Origin: Imbricaverruca yamaguchii
Taxonomy: Eukaryota; Arthropoda; Thecostraca; Neoverrucidae
Assembly (NCBI GenBank): GCA_034440575.1
Contig: JAOTOL010001450.1
Coordinates: forward strand, 558,001-622,000
Length of the DNA: 64,000 nucleotides
Direction: 5' to 3'
Shown here: positions 31,960 through 44,039 of the stretch, piece after piece
How the letters are laid out: each line of letters opens with the position of its first letter
How positions within the stretch are numbered: the stretch's first letter is position 1
Translations under genes and position numbers: made by a program
The notes under the pieces: model-generated
What the model was told of the DNA's origin: nothing
The model's database searches: none
Seen by the model: the letters and a program-made list of their open reading frames with translations, nothing else

Positions 31960-33700
31960 CCTGCAACTGGGAAATTTACATTGAAAGCAACATCTGAAGA
32001 CATTTTGTTTTCACTCCATCAAACAGAGCTTCAATGTCCATGAAATATGAGTGTGGTCGACCATGTTAGTTAGTCCCATTCTTGTACAGTACCACACATT
32101 TTGCATTGCAATAAGGACAATGTTTTGCTCATAACCACTTCTTTTGTGTTGTCATTTCTATGCATAATTTTGTTAACTTCATTGGAAGCCATGGTCAGTT
32201 TTGATGTCTTGAATTCATAATCTCTACACCTTAAGACATGAGTTGGAGTTCAGTGCCCAGAGCCAACAACAAATGGGAAATGTTGAATAGCACCAGCATG
32301 GCAACAGTCAGTCAACATTTCAGTGCAGCAGGCCAGACAGGGGAACACATACCAGTTCAAATTTTGGTGCCAGAGTGTACAAGTAATCAAGGGGAGCAGG
32401 TTCTTTGAGATTGTCAATGTACTACAAAACAAAACAAGGATGTGTAACCATAGGTAACAGAACATCAAAATTTAAGGGGTCTCCAGATACTTTTTGGGCC
32501 AATTATTGTCAGCCAATGTCATCAAGTCCATGATATTGTTCCAAATTTAAGGGACACTATTATCCCAGGTTGGTCTCAGAGCTAAGGTTCTTCTTCACAC
32601 CAGTCAGCTTCTTCATTCCAATCTGATCAACTCTAGCAAATCCTCAATCCTGAATATTGTTCCATTCCTTAGGGCAGGATCCAACATACAGGCAAATTGG
32701 ATATGCTGCTGCTGTATCTCTATCGATATCCCTATCAACCATTCAACTCCTTTCATCCAGCAATTAAGCACACATTCATCATGCAGGGTAAGATAGCATC
32801 AATGCTCTCCTTGTTGGAAGTGTCAGGCTTGAGAATATTCCTGACCACATTCAATAACCTCCCAGTGAACATGCTGACAGCAGACCTTGGTCTGCCAGAT
32901 AGTGGAATGTTCACCAATACATAAAGACATAAAGACATAAAAGGTTAGTGCAACTATGAGCCAAAAGGGCCCTTCCTGGTTGCACTCTGGATACTCAACC
33001 AGTTGCCCACCAAATATGTTGATCAGCCCTACCTGGAATACTGAAAAACAAGCCCTCTATTCTTATAATGATTGTCTATGCTGTTTTTAAAGATGTTCAG
33101 TGTGCTGCTACTGAATAGTTTCTGGCAGCTGGCTCCAGTGTTCTACTACCCTGTTGGTGAAGGAAGACTGTCTTAACCTTGTCCGGCTGTGGTTAACTTT
33201 AATTTTGAATTGATGACCTCTAATTTCATCATTTCTATTAAATTCAAACATTTCCCCAAGATATCCCTTCTCCAGGCTATGGACAAATTTAAAGACCTTG
33301 ATGAGATCACCTCTGAGCCTTCTACATCTAAGTAAAAACATTCAATTTCTTCAATCTTTCCTCATATGCCAGGTTATGTATACCACTAACCATTTTTGTG
33401 GCCCTTTGTTGTACTCTCTCTAAAAGCCAACAATATTTTTCATAGCTAGGAGACCATGCTTGGAGCTGACAGGTAGCCAATATCAGGCAGATGTCTGAAT
33501 GCTGTTGGGATGCCAGGGGCCCTCTATTGGCTAGGGAGTGAAATGGGGAATCCCCCTATGTTCACTTTGCACCCTCCAATAATTCACACTTAACGTGGGA
33601 CCTAATGGAGTGTATCCCCAATCCATTTAGGACTGCTAATTGTCTTCCTGTATTTTGTCCCACCATCTAATAATATTCAGAAATCAACATCAGTGTTTGA
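31960..33700. other. CpG-depleted block upstream of the S28 first exon
   Basis: About four CG dinucleotides in ~1.7 kb (near 32058, 32721, 33182 and 33594); CpG returns sharply at 33718. Apart from a CR1-like fragment nothing is recognised. The arrangement parallels NSUN5. Confidence 0.6.
33108..33480 (-). pseudogene. CR1/L2-like LINE reverse-transcriptase C-terminal fragment
   Basis: Minus strand: WSPSYEKYCWLLERVQQRAT, then LAYEERLKKLNVFT and, after a stop/frameshift, RRLRGDLIKVFKFVHSL ... RGHQFKIKVNHSRTRLRQSS and VVEHWSQLPETI. This is the familiar 3' end of CR1/L2-type ORF2. It is a dead, 5'-truncated copy. Confidence 0.85.
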
Positions 33701-33709
33701 CATTCAAGG

Positions 33710-34780
33710 TCAGTATGCCGATGTCGTTGCGACAATTTCCAAATGTCGGCATACCTACCGGTAACGAGATGCCAAGCTCGCCTCGACACCTGCGGACAGC
33801 GGGACGGCATCGGCATTTTTATTGGACTGATCATCCCAGAGGAATTAAATTTTTACTAGACTCGCCCAAACCCCGTTATCCCCTCCTGAACTTACTGTAA
33901 GAATACTAGCAATGCGGGTAAGCGCAAGATAGTAAGCGCGCGACGCAAGACACCTTTACTAGTATCTCGTAGTAATACTAGTAAAGTCCGACGTGTGTAG
34001 CACGGTCACCACATTTGACTCACAAGCGCACGATTTGTGTTCGATATTTCAACACGTCCTCCAAAGTTTCTTGGGTATTGTTAGGAAGAGGGAAAGTGGA
34101 TTTAGTAAGACGTTTTGCAAAAACTTTTAAGTATGTATATGTCAATGTATATGCGTGTGAGTGCACGTCCCACGTGGCTGAATGTATGCATGAGCTACTA
34201 AAGTAAAGCGCACACGCCGAATCGCCAGCCGTAATTTCATTAACGAACCAACACTCGCATAACCATAAATGAAGCTAATTTTCTCCTTTTCTCCTCAGGC
34301 ATCGTCCATATTCATATAGGGGTTTGCGATATTCCAGCCTCCCTTCTGTATTAATTTCAGAGTTATTCAGGAAAACCATTTGATTGCAAATGTTTCCTCC
34401 TAGGCCTGGGATTCCAATGTTTGTACCAACGATTGTCGTCTGTCTATGAGCTGTCTATGAGTCTAAGTCCAGCTGTCTACGAGCTGGACTTCCCAGAATC
34501 CCACAGTCGCGTGTGAATTAGTGGGATGTTTTTGGCGACTTCCAAAAATACGTGGATGTTAATGTGCTCTACAGCGAAAACGGACGACCGTAAATACCAA
34601 CCAAAGTCACACCATCTCGTATATGTGCAAGTATAATATAACTGCCGAAACCGAGCGAGTGGATTCATATGCGTGCGATGGTGCTAGATTGCCGTTGCTA
34701 AATCCGGCGTTGGGATAGCTTCAGTGATATTCGGACCATTGCGTTACATTGCCCACTGCGCAGCATGTGATATTCGTACC
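33710..34780. other. Intergenic, nothing recognised
   Basis: Normal CpG content; the left edge (33718 on) is a candidate promoter zone for the S28 gene by analogy with NSUN5. Confidence 0.35.
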
Positions 34781-34793
34781 TGTTTTTCACAGG

Positions 34794-34920
34794 CTATGTG
34801 CTTCCGCTGCTGGCGACCGTCTTCATTAGATCGCCGCATGTTGGTGATCGGGCTGCCGTACCGAGGATGGACAACGGCCGCGTGCTGACGTCGGCGCTGA
34901 TGGCCTGTGCTGTGCGTCAG
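34794..34920 (+). other. Possible exon (weak)
   Basis: After a good acceptor (tgtttttcacag|GCTATG at 34793) a plus frame reads GYVLPLLATVFIRSPHVGDR followed by a polar segment. No family recognised and no clear donor. Confidence 0.12.
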
Positions 34921-35231
34921 ACGTTAATCAGGAACGTTAAACGTCTGTCTTATGTTATTGATATGCTGCGACCGAAGAAAATATACACTGGTATTTTGTG
35001 CTATGCAGAACATGTTTTTGGGAGTTTGAGCGGTCTGAACGGTGTAAATGGTAGTACTGTACGCATGCACGCATGGGTGTAACCACTGAGGGTAGATGGG
35101 GTATGTTCCCTCACCAATTTTTGAAAAGTGTCGATTTGCCACGCCCGATTTTTTGCCGTGTCTACCCCCCCCCCCCAGTCTCAGCTACCTGAGTATCCTC
35201 GCCGAAAAATTATACTGGATCGTTTATAAAG

Positions 35232-35232
<1 letters not shown>

Positions 35233-35276
<44 letters not shown>
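35233..35276. repeat. (AT)n microsatellite
   Basis: About 21 AT copies inside element D copy 1. Copy 2 has only a short atatatatg at the same place. Confidence 0.95.
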
Positions 35277-35281
<5 letters not shown>

Positions 35282-36576
35282 TTTACAAGATAATCAACAA
35301 AGATGTTGTAAGGCAATCAACGGACTTCACAGGCTATCTGTCATTAAGAAAAATTATCCACATTTCGTACCAAGCAATAGTCCTGGTGCACCTCAAGTAG
35401 CATTTCAAACCGTGACACGTCAATGTCAAACCGCAAGACCGATTAGTTAGCTTAAATTGTTCGAAGTCCTTGCGCCTCATCGCTATGTCTTCAATTTTCA
35501 TCAAGTGGAATCATTTAAGGTGCCCTGTCGTAGTCTAGCAAACTGTTCAGAAAAAAACAGATTATCTTTCAAAGTCAAAGGTCGAACTCATTTCTTCGGT
35601 CGCTCCTCGTTTCTTCACTTTCTCCCACAACTACAAATGCTTGGTATCAAGAGATAGCCCGTGGGCATCCATCGAGTAACATTTCAACCCGGGACATATC
35701 AGATCAAGCTTCAAGGTCAAAAGTTAGTTTAATTTTCAGAGTCCTCGCGTTTCGTGGCTTTGGCTTCAACTTGTATTGGGTGTCCTTCGACGTGGCTTGC
35801 CGTACGGTATCAGAATGCTAATATACGGAAATAGCTTCAAAGGTGTTGAGGGTACAACGCGTGTAAAATGGTTGAATGTGATAGGAATAGGGGGTCAAAT
35901 CTTTTTTTTTCAGCCGTTGTAATAGCAAGCACTCGTACCCTACACGACAAGGGGTTCCCAAGAAATCCATGCACCTTATCGGATGGTTCTCTCATCGCTG
36001 GCTTTCAATTTACACTACCACATTGCTGTTCAGGACATACAAAATATATAACTTATTTTCAAATTCTCCATTTGCCAGAGAAGCCAAACGAGACTGCGTA
36101 CAATTTTATAACTAGCCGGAGTTGATAACCGCGAGTGAGCAATGCTGTAATCAGGGGTAGATCCAGGAATTGTCGTGGGGACGCTTGTCTGGAGGGGCGC
36201 CATTTCTTTGGAGCGGTGCCACTACCAAAGCACATGGATGGGCGCCTCTAGCTGCAAAACTCGAGGGGGCTGGTTGCACTCGAACCTTCTTGAAAAACTC
36301 GGCCTTTCCTTCCAAGGGGGTGACTTTTTATTTCATGGGGTCGTCTCCGGATGAAAAATTCGAGCGGGTACACTGGAACCTTTTCAGAGGGACGCCACCT
36401 TCTACGTGACGGGGGTGTGGTGCCCCCAGTGCCACACCCTTTATCCGCCCTGGTTGTCATTGCATAGAAATATGTGGCCGTAAAATAGGAAAGCATGCGA
36501 AAGGTAATTGTATGTCCATATTTGCTAGCATAAAACATTCGTCCAATATTTGCTGTTTTTCCTGTTACAAGAGAGC

Positions 36577-37405
36577 AACGCTTAACCCGTCCCGTCTCGG
36601 GGGGGGGTCTTCAACCGCACCTCCTCAGGTGTTTCGCGGATAGTGAACGAACGTCGCGCGGCAGCGCGCCAACATTTGGCATACCTTTTCCCACAACAAT
36701 TTGGCATGCTGTTTAACAATTTTGAAGTTAGGTCAATTAAGGTCAACGAATTAGTCAAGGTCAAGTGCGGTCACCTCCAGAAATGTTCAATCAGTCGTCA
36801 CGCTTTAACGGATACAGATATTTTAATGAATCTGTCGGCGTTTGCTTATCTTTAGGGATGCAACAAAACGTACCAGAGGACTGTTTCAGTTTTAGACTAT
36901 ACACAAATTTTGCATATTTGCCTATTACAGTTCAAATCGAAGATTCTGCCTAAAGTAAACATTTTTCATTAGGAAAGTTGACTTCCAACAACGTTTCTCG
37001 GTCTGCTCTGCCCATTAGAAAAGGAAAAGTAAAGAAAACTTGAAAACTCAAAATTTTGAAATATAAGAAGAAAATTGGGGGTGGTGGCAAAAAAATCTTG
37101 TGGCCCTAGTTGATTTCGCTGTCCTTTTCTAATTCCAAATATTTTTTTCTTCAAATATCCACAAAGTGAACTCCTCAGAGCCAAAAACATTATGTAAGTA
37201 GTGAAAAGTCGTGAAAATCTAGCTCCCTAGTGACGTCAATTTTGTGGTGAAATTGTTTTGGGGGTGGACCCGGACCCTACTCGCCGAGCGCTTTCCGATG
37301 ACAACTCTTTTGTTTTCGTGCCTCGCTTAATTTGGATTTAGACGGGGGTTACTATCCGCCCCCACTCCCCGAGACGGGGTGCGAGGATGTAACAGGAGAG
37401 ACGGC
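36577..37405. mobile_element. Nested non-autonomous element with G-run ends (family G2)
   Basis: Left end cccgtctcggggggggg and right end cactccccgagacggggtgc are inverted. It is absent from element D copy 2, where the flanks (gcaacgtttaag ... gcattgctctgtgg) are nearly continuous, giving an empty-site comparison. Internal AGGTCA-type strings are present. Confidence 0.75.
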
Positions 37406-37855
37406 GCGGGTTGGCATACTTGCAGCAGCATTGCTCTATGGTGATCGTGAAATCGGATCCAACAAATATGACATAAAGCTAGATGTTCAAAGGCAGTGAT
37501 AAGTAGTAAAACTTGCTAATTTTGGCGGAACCTTTAATCCCCAAAATGTCATTTCTAACAATGGTAAACCTGAAAAATTGAACACATTGAACATTGAATT
37601 CAAGTGGCTGAAAATGACCGTGAAAGGGTGGCTCAAATCCAAGTATGCATCTTTTTCCGGGGGAGGTCCTGCTATCGTGGACAAACTTTTCACGTCCCTG
37701 TCCCCGTACAATCGCAACATTCGTGCCATCCATAGTTGTAGTGCATCATGATGACTATGCAACTTTCAGCCGGCGGCCGTGTAGCCGGACGGCGGCGCAC
37801 TAGAGAGCCGACAGCCGACAGTTTTATCGACGGCCCCCTGCTCTAGTTGGTTACC

Positions 37856-37999
37856 CTGGCTGGTTGGTCGGTTATTGGTTTTGCGACACATTGACCGTCG
37901 TCATGTAGCGTCGCCAATCTCTCAGTAGCGACAGGTGAGGTTCGAACCCACCATCTTTCGATTGTAAGACGAGCGATTTACCCCAAGGCTACTCGTCCC
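37856..37999 (-). mobile_element. SINE family A (short copy)
   Basis: ggttggtcggttattggttt, gtcgccaatctctca, and taccccaaggctactcgtcc. ggttaccctggc / ggttaccccggc flank it as a likely target duplication. A ~15-bp internal deletion is visible after gccaatctctca. Confidence 0.85.
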
Positions 38000-38255
38000 T
38001 GGTTACCCCGGCGCAAAGGCGAAGATTGCGGGTGTGCACAACAGGGCAGGTTGCATCAGCTATGCGGTGGTTACCCCGGTGCATTAGCAAAGTTTACCGG
38101 TCTGCACAACAGAGTGGGTTGCTTCAGCTACGCGGTGGTTACCCAGCTGCAGAAGCTTAGCTTACAGGTCTGCACGATAGAGTGGGTGATATCAGCTACG
38201 CGGTGGTTACCCGGTGCAGACACGGAGATAACAGGTCTGCAAAAACAGATAGGAC
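38000..38255. repeat. Tandem repeat, ~66-bp unit, four copies
   Basis: gcggtggttaccccggtgca ... ggtctgcacaacagagtggg ttgcttcagctac, repeated with variation. The SINE A duplication site is part of a unit. Confidence 0.85.
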
Positions 38256-38449
38256 GGGGGTGGGGGCTACGGCTCGTGCTAGCCTGATAGATTATATGGC
38301 TAATCAGGGATTATCAGTGATAATCCCACGTGATGGGTGCTTTCCGGGAAGAACGTGATCATTCCCGCGCTCGTATGCAAGTGTGCCAATATCTACTGAT
38401 TTTCCCGCTACACACTGTTTCGAGGCTGTCGAACAGACATTAAGGAAGT

Positions 38450-38620
38450 CATTTTGAACAGTGACATACTTGTTTTATGTAGTAGGTAGTTGCGGTGTAT
38501 TTTCCGGCTTCGTTGTTGTGTGACCACTCACCAGCTGTCACCACACTCGGACAGCACCCAATCGCCAGTCGTACCTCACTTGGTCCGCACACCGCCTGAG
38601 CAACACCCCTCGCCGCACAC
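38450..38620 (+). repeat. One arm of a distant inverted duplication (partner 49400-49570)
   Basis: gtgaccactcaccagctgtc accacactcggacagcac and acctcacttggtccgcacac cg are found reverse-complemented at 49420-49510. Confidence 0.85.
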
Positions 38621-38639
38621 CATCCAGGCCGGCACCACC

Positions 38640-39165
38640 GCCTGTTGAGCAGGCTGGGCGACCACCGCAACAGGCTGGGCGATCCGACTGCAGCAGGCTG
38701 GGCGACTACTGCAGGAGGCTGGGCGACCCGACTGCAGCAGGCTGGGCGATCGACTGGGCAGACTGAGAGGCCGGGACTGCAGGAGGCTGGGCGACCCGAC
38801 TGCAGCAGGCTGGGCGACTACTGCAGCAGGCTGGGCGACTACTGTAGGAGGCTGGGCGACCCGACTGCAGCAAGCTGGGCGACTACTGCAGCAGGCTGGG
38901 TGACCCGGCTGCAGCAGGCTGGCCGACCCGACTGCAGGAGGCTGGGCGACCACCGCAACAGGCTGGGCGATCCGACTGCAGCAGGCTGGCCGACCCTACT
39001 GTAGAAGGCTAGGCGACTACTGCAGGAGGCTGGGCGACTATTGCAGCAGGCTGGGTGACCCGACTGCAGCAGGCTGGGCGACTACTGCAGCAGGCTGGGT
39101 GACCCGGCTGCAGCGGGCTGGGAGACCGCCTGCACACCACCGCCTATAAAGCATGCTGGGTGACT
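38640..39165. repeat. Minisatellite, ~21-bp unit (aggctgggcgactactgcag)
   Basis: About 24 copies alternating gactactgcagcag, gacccgactgcagcag and gaccaccgcaacag; most contain CTGCAG. The array abuts the inverted-duplication arm. Confidence 0.95.
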
Positions 39166-39169
39166 CGTG

Positions 39170-39880
39170 ACCCAGCCAATATAGCACAGCGTTGTGTTAT
39201 TTCAGTTAGACTCTCTCTCTCAACCGTTGAGAATGTTCATCCAGCTTATCGTGGTACTAACCTTTGACGGCGCTGGGAATATGGTGGAGGATGCCTTTTT
39301 TAGACACCCCGCAAAATTGTCCAGGTGGCGGGAAAACGCGTTCGCGTAGTGGGTCCACATTTGGTGTACCTTTCATTGCATCTTTTGCGTATTTTTTGGT
39401 AATGGCTTGTCCCGAGGTCATACTAGATTACTGACCTAGACCAGGTCAACGAGGTCAGCCTCCGATAAATTTTGGCCGCTCATGGAAAATTAATGGACGA
39501 AACGATTTTTTGCAACTTTCAAGTACCACCGGTGGACCCAATAATTCGGCCCATTAGGATCAAGCCGTGACCCATCATGACACCTACTTATGGACCACTA
39601 TGACACCTGCGTATGGCTTTTGGTGTTCAGAGGATATAAAACTGCTATTTGATGTTTCTCTGAAAAGGAGCTAAACTCCAACCCAGGATCTCAAATTACC
39701 ATACACCGACACCAAATAGATACACCCGATATCACCGGAGTTCAGTGACTCCAGGTGACCTCGTCACCTGACTCGGGCCGCAAAATCGTATTGAAACAAC
39801 ATAATATATTCCTCACAAGCAGAAATCTGAACACCGGTCATTAATACCGGTTCACACCGTGGCTGGCGGTAGAGCCCATA
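39170..39880. other. Intergenic, repeat-like, no gene
   Basis: Contains aggtcaacgaggtcagc and other AGGTCA-type strings reminiscent of the G-family interiors, but no ends were identified. Confidence 0.4.
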
Positions 39881-39883
39881 GCC

Positions 39884-40092
39884 GTGACGTGTGTCAGGCA
39901 TACACTTAGCTGCATGTCCTGGCCCGTCATACAGGGGCTACGGCACCACCTTGCTACATGTCCTGACCCGTCACATAGGGGATACGGCATCACCTTGCTG
40001 CATGTCCTGACCCGTTTTATAGGGGCTACCTCATCACCTTGCTACACGTCCTGGCCCGTCATACAGGGGCTATGGCACCACCTTGCCGTAAC
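39884..40092. repeat. Tandem repeat, ~57-60-bp unit, four copies
   Basis: catgtcctggcccgtcatac aggggctacggcaccacctt gct repeated. Confidence 0.85.
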
Positions 40093-40099
40093 CCCTGTT

Positions 40100-40610
40100 C
40101 TGTTCTGTTTCGCAACCCATGTTCTGTTTGCAGGAGTTGACCCGGAGACGAGTTGACCCGGAGGTTGCCGCACCGCGGACCCCTGTAATCGACACCGGTC
40201 TGCGCGTCCGCTTATGGATCCGTTTCTCTGCACACATGATGAGCTTAAATCTCGTGTCAGAAATATGCCGAGAGGACTGCTTCCTAGTCCAAACGCAAGC
40301 CAAGTTGGTACTGTTAAATGTATTATTTCATTTCAGGCAGGCTGTTTATTGCGCGTGGTGCACATCGTTTGAGTGTGTGTATATATCTGTCGCTGTTTAT
40401 GGTAAATCTTATATTGATCGGAGTTGTAATTTGGAGTCCGAATGCAATTTCTCATACGCCGAATGCAAGTACAGAAACAAAAAGAAGCTTTCTCCCTCAA
40501 ACATAATGTTCACTTGCGGATTCCATAAGCTTACGAATAAAGCCTTACAAAAAGCGCCACTGCGTCTTGACTAACATTGTGCAGGCGAGCACACGGCCAC
40601 AGCTTCGTTC
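40100..40610. other. Intergenic, nothing recognised
   Basis: The plus frame at 40119-40574 is open but shows no known domain. Confidence 0.4.
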
Positions 40611-40693
40611 ATCACTTCCGCCTTCTCTTGATGATCGAAGAATTTAGCCGTGCTGCCGGATGGCAGACAGCGCTGCCAACTCGCCGCGCGCGC

Positions 40694-40936
40694 TCACTTC
40701 TTGACCTCGTCTCGCCAGAAGACCCCCGGACCGCCGGGGCCTCCCTGTCCGCCGTCTCCGCCGCCCGCGCTGCCGCTGCCCCCGCTGTAAAGTCCCCCCG
40801 CGGCACCGCCACCGCCTCCTCCGCCTCCACCGCTGTCGCCTCCGCCCATTCCGCCTCCGTCGCCGCCTGTCGTCGATCCTCCGCCCCCGCCGCCTCCTCC
40901 GCCGCCTCCGCCGCCGTGTTCATGTTTGTTGTCCAT
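40694..40936 (-). CDS. Possible glycine-rich exon (weak)
   Basis: Minus frame: MDNKHEH, then ~60 residues dominated by Gly (GGX repeats), ending GGPGVFWRDEVKK and TGA; a possible acceptor ggcgccag lies just upstream. The GGN codons could equally be a GC-rich simple repeat. The opposite strand is open too. Not assigned to any family. Confidence 0.22.
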   Translation of the reverse strand: MDNKHEHGGGGGGGGGGGGGSTTGGDGGGMGGGDSGGGGGGGGGAAGGLYSGGSGSAGGGDGGQGGPGGPGVFWRDEVKK

Positions 40937-40984
40937 GCTGGCGCCGATGTTAGCACTTGGTTTGAATATAAGGCTCGACCTGTG

Positions 40985-41425
40985 GGTCAGCATTGGCACT
41001 ATTGAGGGGCAGTGTCGCCCTCCACTCGCCCAGCCGCAGCGTGTCAGTGGCCGCCCGACCTGCGGGTCAACATTGGCACTATTGAGGGGCAGTGTCGCCC
41101 TCCACTCGCCCAGCCGCAGCGTGTCAGTGGCCGCCCGACCTGCGGGTCAGCATTGGCACTATTGAGGGGCAGTGTCGCCCTCCACGCGCCCAACCGCAGC
41201 GTGTCAGTGGCCGCCCGACCTGCGGGTGGGTCAGCATTGGCACTATTGAGGGGCAGTATCGCCCTCCACTCGCCCAGCCGCAGCGTGTCAGTGGCCGCCC
41301 GACCTGCGGGTCAACATTGACACTATTGAGGGGCAGTGTCGCCCTCACGCGCCCAACCGCAGCGTGTCAGTGGCCGCCCGACCTGCGGGTCAACATTGGC
41401 ACTACTGAGGGGCAGTGCGACCATT
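40985..41425. repeat. Minisatellite, ~80-bp unit, 5.5 copies
   Basis: gcgtgtcagtggccgcccga cctgcgggtcaacattggca ctattgaggggcagtgtcgc cctccactcgcccagccgca. One unit has an extra gtgg (41225). Confidence 0.95.
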
Positions 41426-41429
41426 CCTC

Positions 41430-42890
41430 GACTATTTTTTTACGCGATATTTGTGCCGCCATTGCATCATCAAATGCCTGAAGCGCACCAGATAACAGTT
41501 TTTATGAATATTTGCAGAAGATTTGACATAGTTTGACATAGAAACAAACACTGGCGGATCCAAGGGGGGGGGGGGAAATTCTGGTCATGCCCCCGAAGCG
41601 CCTTAAAGGGGGGCCATGATGTCGTTTGGTCCCCCCGAAACCAACAGAAGTAAACTAAATTAAAATATGGTAATTTTGGCCAAGGTTAAAAATAGCGCTC
41701 CGGGTGAAAGAATCTCCAATATTGAAGATATTTTTAATAATCGTTTCGAAGCCCAATATGGTAGCATAGTAGAATCTGACGCGCATCGAGTCATATCCGC
41801 GTTAGTTCAACGGTTCAACGAGTCTTCAACGGTTCTATGCTGTTGAAGTTATGGCAACAGCAAGAGTTGACAAAATCAGCAGTTTCATTATTCCTTATTC
41901 AGATAGCTTAATTAATTTAGTTTAGCCAGTAACGGGCAAGCAAATCCAGTGAGCCAGATTTACAAAACGAATTTTGAACAGGATGTTTTGTGCGTGTGTC
42001 CAGTTGAGCCCAGTTGAACAGCATGTTTCGTATGTTGGTTTTGTGGGTCGCTAAGATAAAGAGACAGGCTACATTGGCTGATTTTTCTTCAAGAAGAATA
42101 GCAAGAGGAGGTATCTTGGTATCCTGAATAAGAAATAACTGGTGGGTTCGCAGGTAAGGGAGGTTCGAGTAGTAGGACCTGGCTATCAAACTTTAAGGGT
42201 TTTATTGATGCTTATGGTAGGTATCTATGAGACAAGTTTTACACATAGGTATACCCTCATGAAGCAAACAAATAGATTAGGTTTGGTTAGGTTGAGTTGG
42301 CTAGACTTGTGTTTTAAGTTGGAAAAATAATTTTTTTAAAAAATTGGGGGATATTTTCCTCCAAAATTGACTCCTCAAAAATGGGTCAGGTTAGATTATG
42401 TTCGGTTCAGTTTTTTACGTTGAATCTTTTTATGCAAGAAGTTGTTTGAAAATTTTCCATTTTTAAAAACAATTTGTTTTCTTGCATGGAAGATTAGGCT
42501 AGGTGTAGTGTGTATGGCAGTGTCCTAAAATTACTTTGCCATTAACTGTGTGGATGAAGGAAGAAGTTGCTTGGGAATAGTGAAAGATTGGAAGAAAATA
42601 AAGGATTGTCACTTAAGGATTAAAAAGCAGAATGCCTTCCACTTCAGTCATATGCATTTTACATTATTTAGCAGTCATGTGCATGATGACTGCCCATACA
42701 TCACGTGGCAAAATGGTAAAAACCTAGGATGAGGATGAAATAGCACAACTTCATTAACTGTGAATTTCCAGGCCGCATGGTTAATTATTTTACACTGGTG
42801 TATGGTGCAGTGTGTGCTGTGTCGTGTCGACCGGCAACGCCAGCGTGGGCGGTGGCATGTCCGGCGGGTGGGCCGACCGTGGCGAGTTGG
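41430..42890. other. Moderately CpG-poor sequence, no gene recognised
   Basis: Contains short GGTTAGGTT-type stretches (42270-42300, 42385-42400) and a G-run at 41566-41578. CpG is scarce from about 42190. Confidence 0.4.
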
Positions 42891-42895
42891 CGCGC

Positions 42896-43866
42896 CGACC
42901 AATGAGGCGGCGTGGTGGCACGCGGACCAGTGAGGCGGCGTGGTGGCACGCGGACCAATGAGGCGGCGTGGTGGCACGCGGACCAATGAGGCGGCGTGGT
43001 GGCACGCGGACCAATGAGGCGGCGTGGTGGCACGCAGACCAATGAGGCGGCGTGGTGGCACGCGACCAGTGAGGCGGCGTGGTGGCACGCGGACCAATGA
43101 GGCGGCGTGGTGGCACGCGGACCAATGAGGCGGCGTGGTGGCACGCGGACCAATGAGGCGGCGTGGTGGCACGCGGACCAGTGAGGCGGCGTGGTGGCAC
43201 GCGGACCAATGAGGCGGCGTGGTGGCACGCGGACCAATGAGGCGGCGTGGTGGCACGCGGACCAATGAGGCGGCGCGGTGGCACGCGGACCAATGAGGGG
43301 GGGCGTGGTGGCACGCCGACCAGTGAGGCGACGTGGTGGCACGCGGACCAGTGAGGCGGCGTGGTGGCACGCGGACCAATGAGGCGGCGCGGTGGCACGC
43401 GGACCAATGAGGCGGCGTGGTGGCACGCGGACCAGTGAGGCGGCGTGGTGGCACGCGGACCAATGAGGGGGCGCGGTGGCACGCGGACCAATGAGGCGGC
43501 GTGGTGGCACGCCGACCAGTGAGGCGACGTGGTGGCACGCGGACCAGTGAGGCGGCGCGGTGGCACGCGGACCAATGAGGCGGCGTGGTGGCACGCGGAC
43601 CAATGAGGCGGCGCGGTGGCACGCGGACCAATGAGGCGGCGTGGTGGCACGCGGACCAATGAGGCGGCGTGGTGGCACGCGGACCAATGAGGCGGCGTGG
43701 TGGCACGCGGACCAGTGAGGCGGCGTGGTGGCACGCGGACCAGTGAGGCGGCGTGGTGGCACGCGGACCAGTGAGGCGGCGTGGTGGCACGCGGACCAAT
43801 GAGGCGGCGTGGTGGCACGCGGACCAATGAGGCGGCGTGGTGGCACGCGGACCAATGAGGCGGCGT
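42896..43866. repeat. Minisatellite, 28-bp unit, ~34 copies, most with a CCAAT box
   Basis: Unit ggcggcgtggtggcacgcgg accaatga (variant accagtga). Roughly two thirds keep CCAAT in the context GACCAATGAG. Because 28 is not a multiple of three and no frame of the unit contains a stop on the minus strand, three long overlapping artefact frames arise (for example 42675-44021). Confidence 0.97.
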
Positions 43867-44039
43867 GTGCAGAGTGGCAAAATATCGTTTGTCCGGGTAC
43901 GACCGTCACCACGCAGCGTGGCGGTGCGAGGTGACGAGGGGTGCCCGCAGGGTACCGAGGGACTCTGGGTCGCTGGTTCGCAGTGTGCGCGTGACCACCG
44001 GTGAATATACGATCTCGACATCGTGCAACTTCGATTGAA

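Larger units (their letters stand above)
35073..37745 (+). mobile_element. ~3-kb repeat element D, copy 1 (interrupted)
   Basis: Starts gcatgggtgtaaccactgag and aligns in order with 51821-54957: internal ~250-bp sub-repeats, the ggaggggcgccatttcttt block (36190; 54270 in copy 2), gcattgctctatggtgat (37428; 54683) and the end region. A family G2 element is inserted at ~36577-37405 and an (AT)n run sits at 35233-35276. The right terminus is missing. Confidence 0.8.

Noticed and set aside
42675..44021. Three long overlapping minus-strand frames of 345-448 codons rich in Pro/His/Trp
   Set aside because: They translate a 28-bp tandem unit in its three phases; the peptide repeats identically in each. 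No non-repeat protein sequence supports a gene.
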